DNA of 64,000 bases, taken from the NCBI GenBank assembly GCA_034178815.1, contig JAXFQS010000084.1, forward strand, positions 1 to 64,000, given 5' to 3'. Shown here one piece after another: positions 38,283 through 48,000 of the stretch (positions within the stretch are counted from its first letter, which is position 1; each line of letters begins with the position of its first letter). The stretch is from JAXFQS01 sp034178815. GTDB taxonomy: Bacteria > Verrucomicrobiota > Kiritimatiellia > RFP12 > DVOR01. The notes under the pieces were generated by a model. The model did no database searches and was not told where the DNA came from. It worked only from the letters and a program-made list of their open reading frames with translations. Position numbers and translations under genes: made by a program.

Positions 38283-41200
38283 TCAAGGCGTTCCTCCAAT
38301 CTGCTCGGCCGGCAAGATGCAGGCGGCGACCGCGTGGTTGGCGTAGGTGCTGACCCGGACGGCAATGCGCTGTCCCTTGAGGCGCGGGAAGGGGTCGAGC
38401 CAGCCGCCGAGCAGTTCCATCTCCACCATACCCTTGACGCAGTCTGCCGAGCGCACCCGGAGGTCGATCGGCGAATAGCGGATGCCTGTTCCGAGCGCCT
38501 TCGAGACGGCCTCCTTCGCGCACCAGAAGCGCAACAACATAGCCGGCGCGTCGCCGCAGGATGCCGCGAGATTCTGCTCCTCCTGCGAGAAGACGCCGCG
38601 GGCGAATTCCTCGCTCAAATCGCGCCCCAGCCGTTCGAGATCGATGCCCAGCCGCGCATTCTCCGCCACAGCCGCCACGACCAGCGACGCCGTGTGCGCG
38701 ATACTCAGATCGAGTTGGCCCCCCTGCTCCTGCATCCAGGGCCCGATGGCATGCGGCTTGCCCGAATCGTCCGGCCAGACCGCAATGTCCGCCGCGCCCC
38801 AACGCTCCCGGCGCGTCTCCTGCAAATGGCGCCGGACAGCCTCCTTCGCCGCCACGCGTCCCAGCATCCACTCCAGTCGGCGGGCGACCGAACTTGAGTT
38901 GTCGTACCACTCGTCGCGCTCCTGAGGCGTGAGCACAATCATCGCCAGCGTCTTGAGCCAAAGTTCCTGGTTCCCCGTGAAGAATCGCGGCTCGAAGGAC
39001 TGCACCACCGCGCCCCATACCGGCACCGGCGCGGGCGGCATCAACTCGTTCGGCAACGGATCGGTGAAATAGTTCTCCGTGGGGCTCAGCGTAAAGTCAT
39101 AGAGTTTGCGCGCCACATGCGTGCTGAGTTCCTCCCAGCCGTGGATTTCGACCAGCAGATTCCCCTGCCCGTCGCTCACCGATATGTCCACCGTTAGCGA
39201 ACGAGGCGTCACCCCCGTCAGCCGCAGATAGGCCTTCAACCGCCCGCCGGGCGGAGGCTCCGGCGCGAAAAAGCAAATCGACCGCGCGCGGAACGGAAAC
39301 GAAATCGCGCCCTCAAACTTCTCGTGCGAGCGCCACAGCGGAAAGCCCGAGACCACCCCATCGAAAAGGATTGGCGCCACCGCGAAAGCCGGCAACTCCA
39401 CCGAGGTGATTGCCTGCGCCGGAGAAGGCGCCTCCAACTCGAAGTCAATCCCGTTTTCGCTCCACGAATCGACATGGCGGATGGTGCGCAATTGGGGCCC
39501 CTGGAAGAGTCGGCGAGGATAGATGTCTCGCCCCGACCAGTTGACCGCACGCGGATTGACCAGAGGATTTGGACAGGCACGGCGCGTCGGAGGATAGGCC
39601 GCCGAAAAAACCACCGTAGCCTCAAGAGCCGGCCAGGTGAAACCGGAGTTAGGCTGCTCCTTACGCAGTTGCACCTTCACCGCATACTGCCCGTCAATCC
39701 CCCACGACACGCGCTCCGCCCAGAGCCGCACATCCAGCAAGTCCCGCTCGAATCCCAGCCAGCGTTGCGCCTTCATCCCAAGGATTCGCACCACCCGCAA
39801 GCCATCCGGCAGAAGCCTCTGCGCCGCCTCGCACATCAGTTCGATTCCCGTCGGAACCGACAGCAGCGTCATGCCCCGCAACTGCGTATTGATGCGGGAT
39901 AGTCGCGAAGAGCCCAGTGCGTAGTCGCGCAAGAACGGATAGTCCACCAATTTGATGGTTGCGTGCAGTTCCACCGAGATGCCCGGTTCCAGCGAGAGCA
40001 CCCGAGCCTGCTGCAGAAGCGGCTGGCGTACGCCACAAGTGCGGTCCCCCTGCTCGGCATGCCCCGGCGCAATCGACGCGGGTGACTCAGCCTCGGGCAA
40101 AGCCGTTCGCACCGGGTTGAGATTCACCCCCCCTTTGAGCGGATTCAAGAGCACATCGGGATCTACCCTTGGCAGAACAGAGTCCAGACGAATCGGCGGA
40201 GAAACCTCGCGGGGAACCGGCGTGTCGAAATCCAACATAACCGCCCCCGTGAACTCGTCAGCCCCAGAAAGATCCAGCGGCAGCGGCAACGCACCCAACT
40301 GCGCGATGGCGTGGCACAACTGCAAACGGTCCGGCCGATGGAACCGGTTGAGCGAAACACTCAAGTGCGGCCGCTCAGCACCCAATACTGCCGAAACCTG
40401 GCGCGCCAAAAGCCCGCGCACACCGGCATCGACAAAGACTCGGACGCCATCTTCATAGAGCCGTTCAACCGTGCCGGCAAAGTCAACCGGATTGAAGAAC
40501 TGGTCGGCCACCCACGCGGGATTCACCCGCTGACCTGCCTCAATCTTCCGATTCTCCGTGGTCGAGTAGATCGGGATTCTAGGGATATCCCGCAACCACG
40601 CGGAGCAGAACTGGTTCAAGAGCGGCAAAGCCTTCGCCGCCCAAGGCGTATTGAAAGGAAGCGCCAGGTGACGAGCCGTCACGACTCCCCCCTGCGTCTG
40701 CATATCACTGGAGACCTGCGTAGCAATGTCGGGCGCGACGCAGATAAGGTGATAGTCCGGCGCGATGGCTTGTGAAACCACGCAACGCCCGGGATAGTCC
40801 GCGGCAATTTCTTCGACTTTCTGCCGCGCCAGACGCTCCACTGAAAGAACCGCCACGGAAGGCATGTCCTTGCGCGTAGCCAATCGAGACATCAAGCGGG
40901 CGGATTCTCGGATAGCCCGGACGCGCTTGATGCGCAACTGCTGGTCGATGGTTGCTCCGGCGACGGCGGCGGCAGAGTAGGCCCCGCACCCAATTCCGGC
41001 AACCGCATCCGGCACAAGCCCCAAACGCGCCATCATATCGGTATAGGCGAGATTAGCGGCGTGGACATCGGCAATAGTCACCGCAGCAGTCAAAGCAGGC
41101 GGAGCGTTGTCAGGAGAGGAGGGGCGGACAGGGTAGAGCAAATCCGTCGCAGTGCCTTCGCCAAAAAGAGCGGAAAGGGCCTCCTCCGCCTCCTCAAGGC

Positions 41201-41606
41201 GTTGCCGGATAATGGGAGAGCAGAAGGCCGCCTCACGGAGCATTTCGGGGTGCCAGGCGGTTGCTCCGGCATAAAGGAATGCGACCTTCCCTATGGGCGG
41301 TTCGCGGAAGTAATAGGTTCCGGCCTTGTCGCGAATGCGGGCAATGCCCGAGCGGATTTTACGGGCGGCGGTGCGCAGGCGATCGTGCAGAGAGAGCGTA
41401 TCGCCTGAAGCGACGACCAGCCCCAATCGATGCGGAGCCTGTTTGGCGGCGAGGGCTGAGGTATAGGCGATATCGCGCAAAGAGACGCCCGGCGCATGCT
41501 CAAGGTAGGTGGCAATCCGGTCGGCCTCCTCGGCGAGTGCGTCGTGGGAGTGCGCCCCAATCAGCAGGACGCTCTGTGAAACGGAGGTGTCGCTGAGGTT
41601 GATCAT
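38283..41606 (-). CDS. multidomain pseudo-AT / pseudo-DH / phosphopantetheinyl transferase protein
   Basis: This 1107-residue protein reads like part of a polyketide or PUFA synthase. Residues 10-70 resemble a KS-AT linker and about 100-470 an acyltransferase. About 550-880 form a double-hotdog dehydratase and about 935-1095 an Sfp-type phosphopantetheinyl transferase. The AT nucleophile motif GHSxG reads GIGCG (Gly206 for Ser). The DH HxxxG motif reads YALGS (Tyr562 for His). The PPTase is intact (Asp989, Glu991, Glu1032, Lys1036). No acyl-carrier domain is visible. It overlaps the pseudo-KS gene by 4 bases. Confidence 0.88.
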   Translation of the reverse strand: MINLSDTSVSQSVLLIGAHSHDALAEEADRIATYLEHAPGVSLRDIAYTSALAAKQAPHRLGLVVASGDTLSLHDRLRTAARKIRSGIARIRDKAGTYYFREPPIGKVAFLYAGATAWHPEMLREAAFCSPIIRQRLEEAEEALSALFGEGTATDLLYPVRPSSPDNAPPALTAAVTIADVHAANLAYTDMMARLGLVPDAVAGIGCGAYSAAAVAGATIDQQLRIKRVRAIRESARLMSRLATRKDMPSVAVLSVERLARQKVEEIAADYPGRCVVSQAIAPDYHLICVAPDIATQVSSDMQTQGGVVTARHLALPFNTPWAAKALPLLNQFCSAWLRDIPRIPIYSTTENRKIEAGQRVNPAWVADQFFNPVDFAGTVERLYEDGVRVFVDAGVRGLLARQVSAVLGAERPHLSVSLNRFHRPDRLQLCHAIAQLGALPLPLDLSGADEFTGAVMLDFDTPVPREVSPPIRLDSVLPRVDPDVLLNPLKGGVNLNPVRTALPEAESPASIAPGHAEQGDRTCGVRQPLLQQARVLSLEPGISVELHATIKLVDYPFLRDYALGSSRLSRINTQLRGMTLLSVPTGIELMCEAAQRLLPDGLRVVRILGMKAQRWLGFERDLLDVRLWAERVSWGIDGQYAVKVQLRKEQPNSGFTWPALEATVVFSAAYPPTRRACPNPLVNPRAVNWSGRDIYPRRLFQGPQLRTIRHVDSWSENGIDFELEAPSPAQAITSVELPAFAVAPILFDGVVSGFPLWRSHEKFEGAISFPFRARSICFFAPEPPPGGRLKAYLRLTGVTPRSLTVDISVSDGQGNLLVEIHGWEELSTHVARKLYDFTLSPTENYFTDPLPNELMPPAPVPVWGAVVQSFEPRFFTGNQELWLKTLAMIVLTPQERDEWYDNSSSVARRLEWMLGRVAAKEAVRRHLQETRRERWGAADIAVWPDDSGKPHAIGPWMQEQGGQLDLSIAHTASLVVAAVAENARLGIDLERLGRDLSEEFARGVFSQEEQNLAASCGDAPAMLLRFWCAKEAVSKALGTGIRYSPIDLRVRSADCVKGMVEMELLGGWLDPFPRLKGQRIAVRVSTYANHAVAACILPAEQIGGTP

Positions 41607-42973
41607 GGCTGACTGACTGCGGCCGATTCGAGGAGTGCGAAGGCTGTGTTCCCGGTAAAGTCGATGGAGGCAACGGCTGCGCGGCGCGGGCGGGTTCGGG
41701 AGCTTACGGCAATCCACGGGCGCGGGGCGGCGAGGGTGCAGAGATTGGGGGAGAGTCGTTGAATCTCCTTGTCGTCTGCGCAGGAAGGAGGAATGGCAGC
41801 GGCGCGGATGGAAAGGGCTGCCTTGAGTACGGCGGCGAGGGAGGAAGCGGTCAGTACATGTCCGATGGCGGTCTTGACGGAACCGACAACCATGGGTGCA
41901 TTGGCTGCGTCGCGATAGCCGGCGATGGTCTGTAGGAATCGAAGTTCGGCTTGGTCTTGAAGGGGCAAGCCGGAAGCGTTGGCTTCGTAGAGGTCGATGG
42001 CGTCCATGTCGTCGAGCACTTCACGGCAGGCGCGGCGGAGGGATCGGAAGAGGGCATCGGCAAGGGGCGCGACCTGGAGGCTGGAGCAATCGGAGTGGGA
42101 TTGCCGGGCGATGGCTGAGCCAGTCCCGCGCAGGATGGCGTAGATGGATTCAGCCCCCCCCTGGACATCGCGCCTGCGTTTGAGGATGAGGATGGTGCCT
42201 CCTTCGGCAAGGGTGACGCCGTCGCTCTGGTGGTCGAATGCCAACAGGCGGGGGCGGGTGGAGTGGGGAAGAAGGGTGGCGAGGCCTTGGCGCGTGGCGG
42301 GTGAAATGGGGGGCTGAAGGGCGGCGACAATGGCCATATCACAACGCCTGGCGCGGAGTGCGTCGGAGGCCTGTTCCAGTGCGGTGATGCCGGAAGTCCA
42401 GCCCGTGTCGCAGAGGTTTGCTGGGCCGATGATGCCGAGGGTCTGGGCAATGCGCACGGGCAGGACATGGCGCCAGGCTGGTTCGATCGTGCGCTGTCCG
42501 AAGGGCGGCAGGGCTCGTCTCCAGGCATCGCGAAGGCGGTCGAAGTCGGCAGCGGTCAACTGGGGATTGGCGGCGCGGACGAGGCCTATGGTCTGGTCGA
42601 GAAGAAGGGTTTGCTGAAGCCAGTTGACGGAGGCGGGCGTGTGGACGGGGTTGTGGCAGAGGAAGAGGGCGGTGCGGTCTGTCTGGAGGGTGGAGGCGGG
42701 GTGGAGTCCGGCATCGGCGAGGGCTTCTCCAATAAGTTGGAGCAGGAAGCAGGCGGCGTGATCTTCGCCGGGAACCGGGGGCTCTCGCACGAAGGGGGCG
42801 TCGGCGGCGCAGGTATAGAGGGGCCCTAGGGTTTGGGCAGTGTCGGCGGGAATGGTGGCTCCCTGGACAATACGCCTCCAGAAGGTGGCGAGGTCGGGAG
42901 TTTCGGCGAAGCGGCAGGCCGCGCCTACTAGGGCGATGTCGTCTGACGAGAAGGCGCGGCGGGGCGGGTTCAT
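41603..42973 (-). CDS. ketosynthase-fold pseudoenzyme
   Basis: This 456-residue protein has a modular-PKS-type ketosynthase start (DIALVGAACRFAETPDLATFWR) and full KS length. The active-site segment reads CDTGWTSGITAL where DTACSSSL is expected, placing Trp192 at the nucleophilic Cys. The first catalytic His is Asn332 (YEANASGLPLQD for YEAHGTGTPLGD). The later GSVKTAIGH keeps Lys and the second His. Condensation and KSQ-type decarboxylation are both unlikely, so a structural or substrate-holding role is inferred. It lies 13 bases after panB. Confidence 0.9.
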   Translation of the reverse strand: MNPPRRAFSSDDIALVGAACRFAETPDLATFWRRIVQGATIPADTAQTLGPLYTCAADAPFVREPPVPGEDHAACFLLQLIGEALADAGLHPASTLQTDRTALFLCHNPVHTPASVNWLQQTLLLDQTIGLVRAANPQLTAADFDRLRDAWRRALPPFGQRTIEPAWRHVLPVRIAQTLGIIGPANLCDTGWTSGITALEQASDALRARRCDMAIVAALQPPISPATRQGLATLLPHSTRPRLLAFDHQSDGVTLAEGGTILILKRRRDVQGGAESIYAILRGTGSAIARQSHSDCSSLQVAPLADALFRSLRRACREVLDDMDAIDLYEANASGLPLQDQAELRFLQTIAGYRDAANAPMVVGSVKTAIGHVLTASSLAAVLKAALSIRAAAIPPSCADDKEIQRLSPNLCTLAAPRPWIAVSSRTRPRRAAVASIDFTGNTAFALLESAAVSQP

Positions 42974-42986
42974 GGGCGGGGGCGGA

Positions 42987-43745
42987 TTAGGCGAGCGTCT
43001 GGCGGTAGGCGGCGAGGGCTTGTCGAATGGTCTCTGCCGCGTTGCCGTAGGAGTTGGCGAAGGAGGGTTTGTGTCCGAGGGTAAGGCCCACGACATCGTT
43101 GAAGACGAGTATGGTGGCATCGCAACGGTTGCCGGAACCGCAGCCGATGACGGGCACGGGGACGGCTTTGGCGATGGTTTCGGCGGGCTCTTCTGGTACG
43201 CATTCGAGGACGATGGCGAAGGCTCCGGCGGCGGCGAGAGCTTGGGCATCGCGGGTTAGATTGGCGACGGCTTCGTCGGTTTTTCCTTGGCGGGAGAGGC
43301 CGGTGACGAGGATGGATTGGGGGGTCAGTCCAATATGTCCGAGCACGGGGATTCCGTTCTGGACGAGGCGGCGAACGAGGGGGGCGCGGATGGCACCGCC
43401 TTCGAGTTTGACGGCATCGGCGCCGGCTTGCTGGAGGTAGGTTCCGGCGTTGCGGAGGGCCTCGTCGTCGGAGATCTGGTAGGAGAGGAAGGGCATATCG
43501 GCGACTACTAGGGCGTCTTTGACTCCGCGCACGACGGCGGCAGTATGATGGAGCATAATGTTCTGCGTGACGGCGAGGGTGTTGGGATAGCCGAGCACGG
43601 TGTTGCCGAGCGAGTCGCCCACGAGGATGAGTTCGAATCCGGCTTCATCGGCCAACTGGCCGGAGACGGCGTCGTAGGCGGTCACGCAGGTGAATCGGCG
43701 AACGCCTTTGAGGGCGGAAATCTTGGCTGTGGTCCATCTCTTCAT
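42987..43745 (-). CDS. panB: 3-methyl-2-oxobutanoate hydroxymethyltransferase
   Basis: This 252-residue enzyme makes ketopantoate, the first committed step to pantothenate, CoA and the phosphopantetheine arm. It has TAYDAVSGQLADEAG, LVGDSLGNTVLGY with the Mg2+-binding Asp, ADMPFLSY, VKLEGG with the catalytic Glu, and GHIGLTPQS. First gene of the operon that also encodes a phosphopantetheinyl transferase domain. No panC or panD is present. Confidence 0.96.
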   Translation of the reverse strand: MKRWTTAKISALKGVRRFTCVTAYDAVSGQLADEAGFELILVGDSLGNTVLGYPNTLAVTQNIMLHHTAAVVRGVKDALVVADMPFLSYQISDDEALRNAGTYLQQAGADAVKLEGGAIRAPLVRRLVQNGIPVLGHIGLTPQSILVTGLSRQGKTDEAVANLTRDAQALAAAGAFAIVLECVPEEPAETIAKAVPVPVIGCGSGNRCDATILVFNDVVGLTLGHKPSFANSYGNAAETIRQALAAYRQTLA

Positions 43746-43752
43746 GCCTCAC

Positions 43753-43781
43753 AGTATAGCACACTCTCGGGCGGGTGGGAA
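43753..43781 (-). promoter_or_regulatory. promoter for the panB operon, possibly leaderless
   Basis: On the minus strand: TTCCCA (43781-43776), 17 bases, TATACT (43758-43753), then 7 bases to the ATG at 43745. The -35 box is weak but the -10 box is strong. Confidence 0.5.
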
Positions 43782-43816
43782 TAGATTTTGAGCCGCGGGT
43801 GGGGGCAATCGGACGG

Positions 43817-44046
43817 CTAGCGGCGGGGCGACGAGAAGGTTGACAGGAGTTCTGCGAGGTATCCTTCTCTCAGTCCTTGGGAGCAGACCTCCAGTTCGCG
43901 GGCCTGGAGGCGTTTGACCAGGCGCATGAGGATGGACATACCGGGGAGGATGGTGTGGATGCGGTGGGAAACTTGGCTCAGGATGAGGTCAATCGCGGCG
44001 CGGTCGCCCTTGGCTAGGCTGTTCCACAGTTTCCTCAGCCCGTCGG
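43817..44046 (-). pseudogene. C-terminal remnant of an Ppx/GppA-type phosphatase
   Basis: The last 75 or so residues of this frame (GLRKLWNSLAKGDRAA... IHTILPGMSILMRLVKRL... EVCSQGLREGYL) match the C-terminal end of the actin-like Ppx/GppA exopolyphosphatase fold, ending at TAG 43817-43819. The N-terminal ASKHA domain is missing. The frame is fused out of register to the ppk1 remnant: the junction lies near 44040, where ppk1 homology stops. It looks like a deletion that joined two adjacent polyphosphate genes. Confidence 0.75.
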
Positions 44047-44840
44047 CGCATGAGGTCGGCCATAAACTCGCGGTAGTCGCGTTCGCCGTCGTATTCGCGG
44101 TCGGGGTCGATGTCCGCGTTGCGGGCCAATCGGAAGAGGGTTGTCTCGCGCAGGGTGCAGTCCGGGAAGGCGTTGGCGGCGCAGAGGCGGAGGATCTCTT
44201 CTGAGAGCGCGAAGCGGCTTTTCCCGGGCAGGACGAGGAGTCTGGGCACGGCGGGAAGGGCACAGGAGATGAAGCCTAGGCGGGTTTTCGACGCGACATC
44301 TCCGCGGCGTCTGGCGAGCACGGCGAGGTAGGTTTCGCGGTCGCGCAGGAAGGGGGGGGGTCGATGTTTGCCGAGCAAAACGACGGAGAGGGTGTCGGCC
44401 ATTTGTTCGCGGAAAATCGTCCGGGCGGCGGCTTTGTCCTGCGCGCTCCATTGGTTCGCGGGGACGATTTCGGTTGCGGCCTCGCGTTGGAGGGTTTCAC
44501 GGAGATGACCCCACACCTCGGCGCGAAACGCAGAGAGACGCTGGACTTCCGAGCGGGCGGCGGCAAGTTGCTCGGCGACGGACAGACCCGTTTTTTCATC
44601 TGGTTCGCCGCCCAACTGCAGGCGGTCGACCAAGGCTCCGATGCGGACTTTGAAGAACTCGTCGAGGTTGGTCTGGAAGATAGAGAGGAAGGCGAGCCGT
44701 TCGCAGAGCGGCACATCGTCCCGGGCGGCCTCGCCGAGCACGCGCTCGCTGAACTTGAGCCAACTCAATTCGCGGTTGATGAAGAGGTTCTGCCGCGCCT
44801 CGGCGGGGAGGCTGTCCAAAGAGGGGTTGCGCTGATTCAT
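43989..44840 (-). pseudogene. ppk: truncated polyphosphate kinase 1 (N-terminal and part of middle domain)
   Basis: About 283 residues starting MNQRNPSLDSL and reading FINRELSWLKFSERVL, FLSIFQTNLDEFFKVRIGAL and LFRLARNADIDPD. These are the PPK1 N-terminal and middle-domain signatures. PPK1 is normally near 690 residues. Both phospholipase-D-like C-terminal domains, with the autophosphorylated His, are missing. The frame ends in unrelated residues after RRRAEE. A run of nine G (44352-44360, Pro-Pro-Pro in the protein) could also slip. A functional kinase is ruled out. Confidence 0.8.
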
Positions 44841-44904
44841 CACGCCGACACAATCGCACAATCGTGTTAGGGTTGTGTCAGCATTCTGCAGGCGGCGCGA
44901 TTGG

Positions 44905-44990
44905 TGCGCACCTCTAGCCCCCAAAGATACCCACCTCGGTTCCCCCTTCCAGCCAACCTCCGGGCCCCGAAGGTTGGCACCCGCCGGACG
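44905..44990 (+). repeat. dispersed intergenic elements upstream of the ppk remnant
   Basis: GATACCCACCTCGG (44926-44939), then a hairpin: CCAACCT, CGG, a 3-base loop, CCG, AGGTTGG (44953-44977) with one mismatch, continuing as AAGGTTGGCACCCGCC (44970-44985). Here the family words CCAACCT and AGGTTGG are the two arms of one stem. Confidence 0.75.
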
Positions 44991-45005
44991 CGACGGAAGG
45001 CGGTG

Positions 45006-45039
45006 AAAAAGAGGGCCGCCGGCATTGCCGACGGCCCTC
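45006..45039 (-). terminator. intrinsic terminator of the secreted-protein operon
   Basis: GAGGGCCG (45011-45018) pairs with CGGCCCTC (45032-45039) and an inner CGGC/GCCG stem. On the minus strand it is followed by CTTTTTC. Confidence 0.85.
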
Positions 45040-45056
45040 GACTGCCAAGCGGACGC

Positions 45057-48000
45057 CTAATCGCCTAGCAGACGCTTCCAAGCCTTTTCGACCGCGGGCA
45101 TCGACGACTCCGGAACGCCCAGCGCCTTGAGCACCTCGCGCGCAATCAGCCGGTGCCCGGCCGCGACCGGATGCACCCCATCGTAAGTGAAATGCCGCTC
45201 ACCCGTCTTCGGCAGTTTTGCCAACGCCTCCACCTCCGCCCGCCGACAGTCCGCATAAGGCAACCCCCGGCGCTTCGCCTCGGCGCGGATGAAGTCGGCG
45301 AACAAATCGAGTTGGCGATTCTCGTCATTGTCCGGATTCTCCTGAATGAGCGTCGGCGTCAGCGGCACGACCAGCACCCCCGCACGCGCCGCCTTGTCGT
45401 AGATCTCCCGCACATTCTGCTCATACGCCTCAAGTTCCACCCCGCGGCCCCAGTCATAGCCCCAAATGTCATTCACCCCGCAAGAGACCGTCAGCACCTT
45501 CACCTCGGGATTCGAGAGAATTCCGCCTACCCGGCCGAGCATATCCCCCGCATTCTGCCCATCGCATCCCGCACGCACCGCCCGCACATCCTTGACGCCC
45601 ACCGCATCAAGCCCCGCCAGCACCAGAGCGATATACCCCCTATCTCCGCCCCCCAGACGCGTAATGGAATCGCCCAAAAACGCAATCGTCTCCCCCGCCT
45701 TCACGCGAATGCCGCGCACTCCGGCCCTTGCTGGCGACGCCACAAACCCGTTCGGGCGCTCGAACCGCTGCCGCTCATAGAGTTCCGGCGGCGGGACGGC
45801 AGAACCCAGCGAGCACATCGTCCGAGTCGAGAACCCATCCGGAGCCGTCCGCCGCACGCAAAACCGACCACCCAAAATTCCAAACTCCTTCAAGAGAACA
45901 TTCCCCGGCCAATCAACTGCCGCCGCCTCGCCCCGACTGCGAAGCGCCCCCATCCACCACCGCCAAGCCGTCCCCGTCACCAGCAGTCCGCCCCCCCCTC
46001 GGACAAACTCCGCCAGTTCCGCCGCTTCCCCATCCTTGAGCGACGAACCATCCACCTTCCGGAATCGCCCATTGACCGAAAGCCACCGCACAATCTGCTC
46101 ACGAAGCCCCCTGTTCTCAGGCAGTTCCAGCGACTCCGAATCATCGGCAACATAGACCACGCGCCCCTTCCCCGCCCCCCCTGCTGCAGCCACACACGCC
46201 GCCGAACGATCCCAATTCCTCGCAGCAAAAAGCGGGAACGCCCCCTTCCCCGTGCAATAGACCGAGCCCGCCAAACCATTCACCTTGAAATAACGCGTTC
46301 CCGCCGTCAACTCCGCCCGTGCCGCGAGTTGCTCAGCAGTCAGCGGCTCCGCCCAAGGCGCAATCTGAGATTGAGGCGCAACACAGTCTGACACGCACAC
46401 CCGGAACCCCGTCGCGCCGTGGCCAATCACCGGAGCCGTCTTGCTTCCCAGCCGCCGCCCCCAGGCCGCACAACTCCCTGGATCACCATAGCAAAGCACC
46501 GAACCGCCTTTCATCACACGCCGCCCCTTGTGGCTTCGACTCTCATCGCGAGGCCCCACAGGATCCGTCCCGGAACAGTCCAACAGGCTCTCCGGCGTAT
46601 TGTGGAAATCAAGACAGTGCTCAAACAGATTTCCGTGCATATCGTAAAGCCCCCACAGGTTCGGCCGGTACGACCCAACCGCCGCCGGACAAGCCACCCC
46701 GCCACAGTTTCCGCTGTAGCGCCCCAGCGTATCCAAAACGCGATCCCGCTTGACGCTCATAGGCGGCTTGGCATCCTTCACCTTGTAAGGCGCCGCCGCC
46801 TCTCCAGTCCCCCAAGGCCCCTCGCATCCGGCACGACACGCCCACTCCCATTGAGCCTCGGTCGGCAAATCGAAGTCGGCACGAAATCCCGTCAATTCGC
46901 GCAGACGACCGAAAAAGGAGTCGGGCGCGACCTCATATCCCGAGAACGGCCAGCAGATACCGTCGGATGTATGTCCACGCGTATGGCTGTAAGAAATTCC
47001 GTTGACAGGAAGGCTCCCCCGAGCCTCCGAATGCCCGAAGGTGTCCCCGCGCCATGCCCCCATAATGTGGAACCACTGCCTTTGAGTCACCTCGTAAACC
47101 CCGATATAATAGGGGCGGGTCAAAGTCACCCCATGACGCGCATCAGCCCCAGAAGAGAGTTGCGGATTGCCCAAGAAGACCTCGCCGGGCGTAGGTTCGA
47201 TTCGGCGCAGCAGCAGCCAATCACCCTTCCACCGCTCGGCCTTCTCTCCTTCTGGCACAGACTCGCGAGTCGGATAGAGTTCAATTTTCCCCTCGTCCGG
47301 CCCCGTTAGGCAGACGCCCATATAAAGTCCCTTTACCGGAGTCGTCGCCAGCGGCTTGTACGGTTCCCGAACCAACCCTCGAACTAGTCCGTCCGGAGCC
47401 TTCGCATACTGGGAACAGTGCCGCGCAGCCGCCTCGGATACCGGCAACGACCACTGACGCATCACAGCCGCAAGATCCTGCTTCACGGCGGCGGAAAACT
47501 CCCGGGCGAAGACATCCCACTTATCTCCATTCGTACGCGGCACCGCAAAGCCAGGCTTTCGGTAAACGGCGAACACCCGTGCCATCGCGTCCCACCCATA
47601 GGTTTCCACCAGTCTGGCGTAAAACTCAAGCGCGAGGAAGGGATCTTTTTTCCAACTCTCGAAGCGTTTACCCGACGCCACCCACTGCCGCACTTTGGCA
47701 TCCGCGACGGCACGGGCTGTCGCGAAACCGTTCTCCCGGAAACTGCGTCCGGAGACTTTGGATATGCCCAACAGGGTGAAGAGGTTGACGGTGACTTCAG
47801 AGGTTCCTTCAGGCGTCCAGGCGGGATTCTGGTGATTGTGTCCGATCTCGTGGTAGACGCCCCAGGCTTGGGCTCGTTCCAACGCCTGACGGTCGAGGAT
47901 TACCGCCGAAGGGTTGCGCCGATTGACTAGAGCCATCATGGGATAGCCGTCGTGAAGGACTCCGATCCCTTGCAATTGGATGTCGCTGCAGAGGCGTTCG

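Noticed and set aside
38283..39018. N-terminal extension of the PSP1 frame
   Set aside because: The frame continues upstream only as an out-of-register copy of the PPTase-coding sequence; the PSP1 protein starts at 38274.
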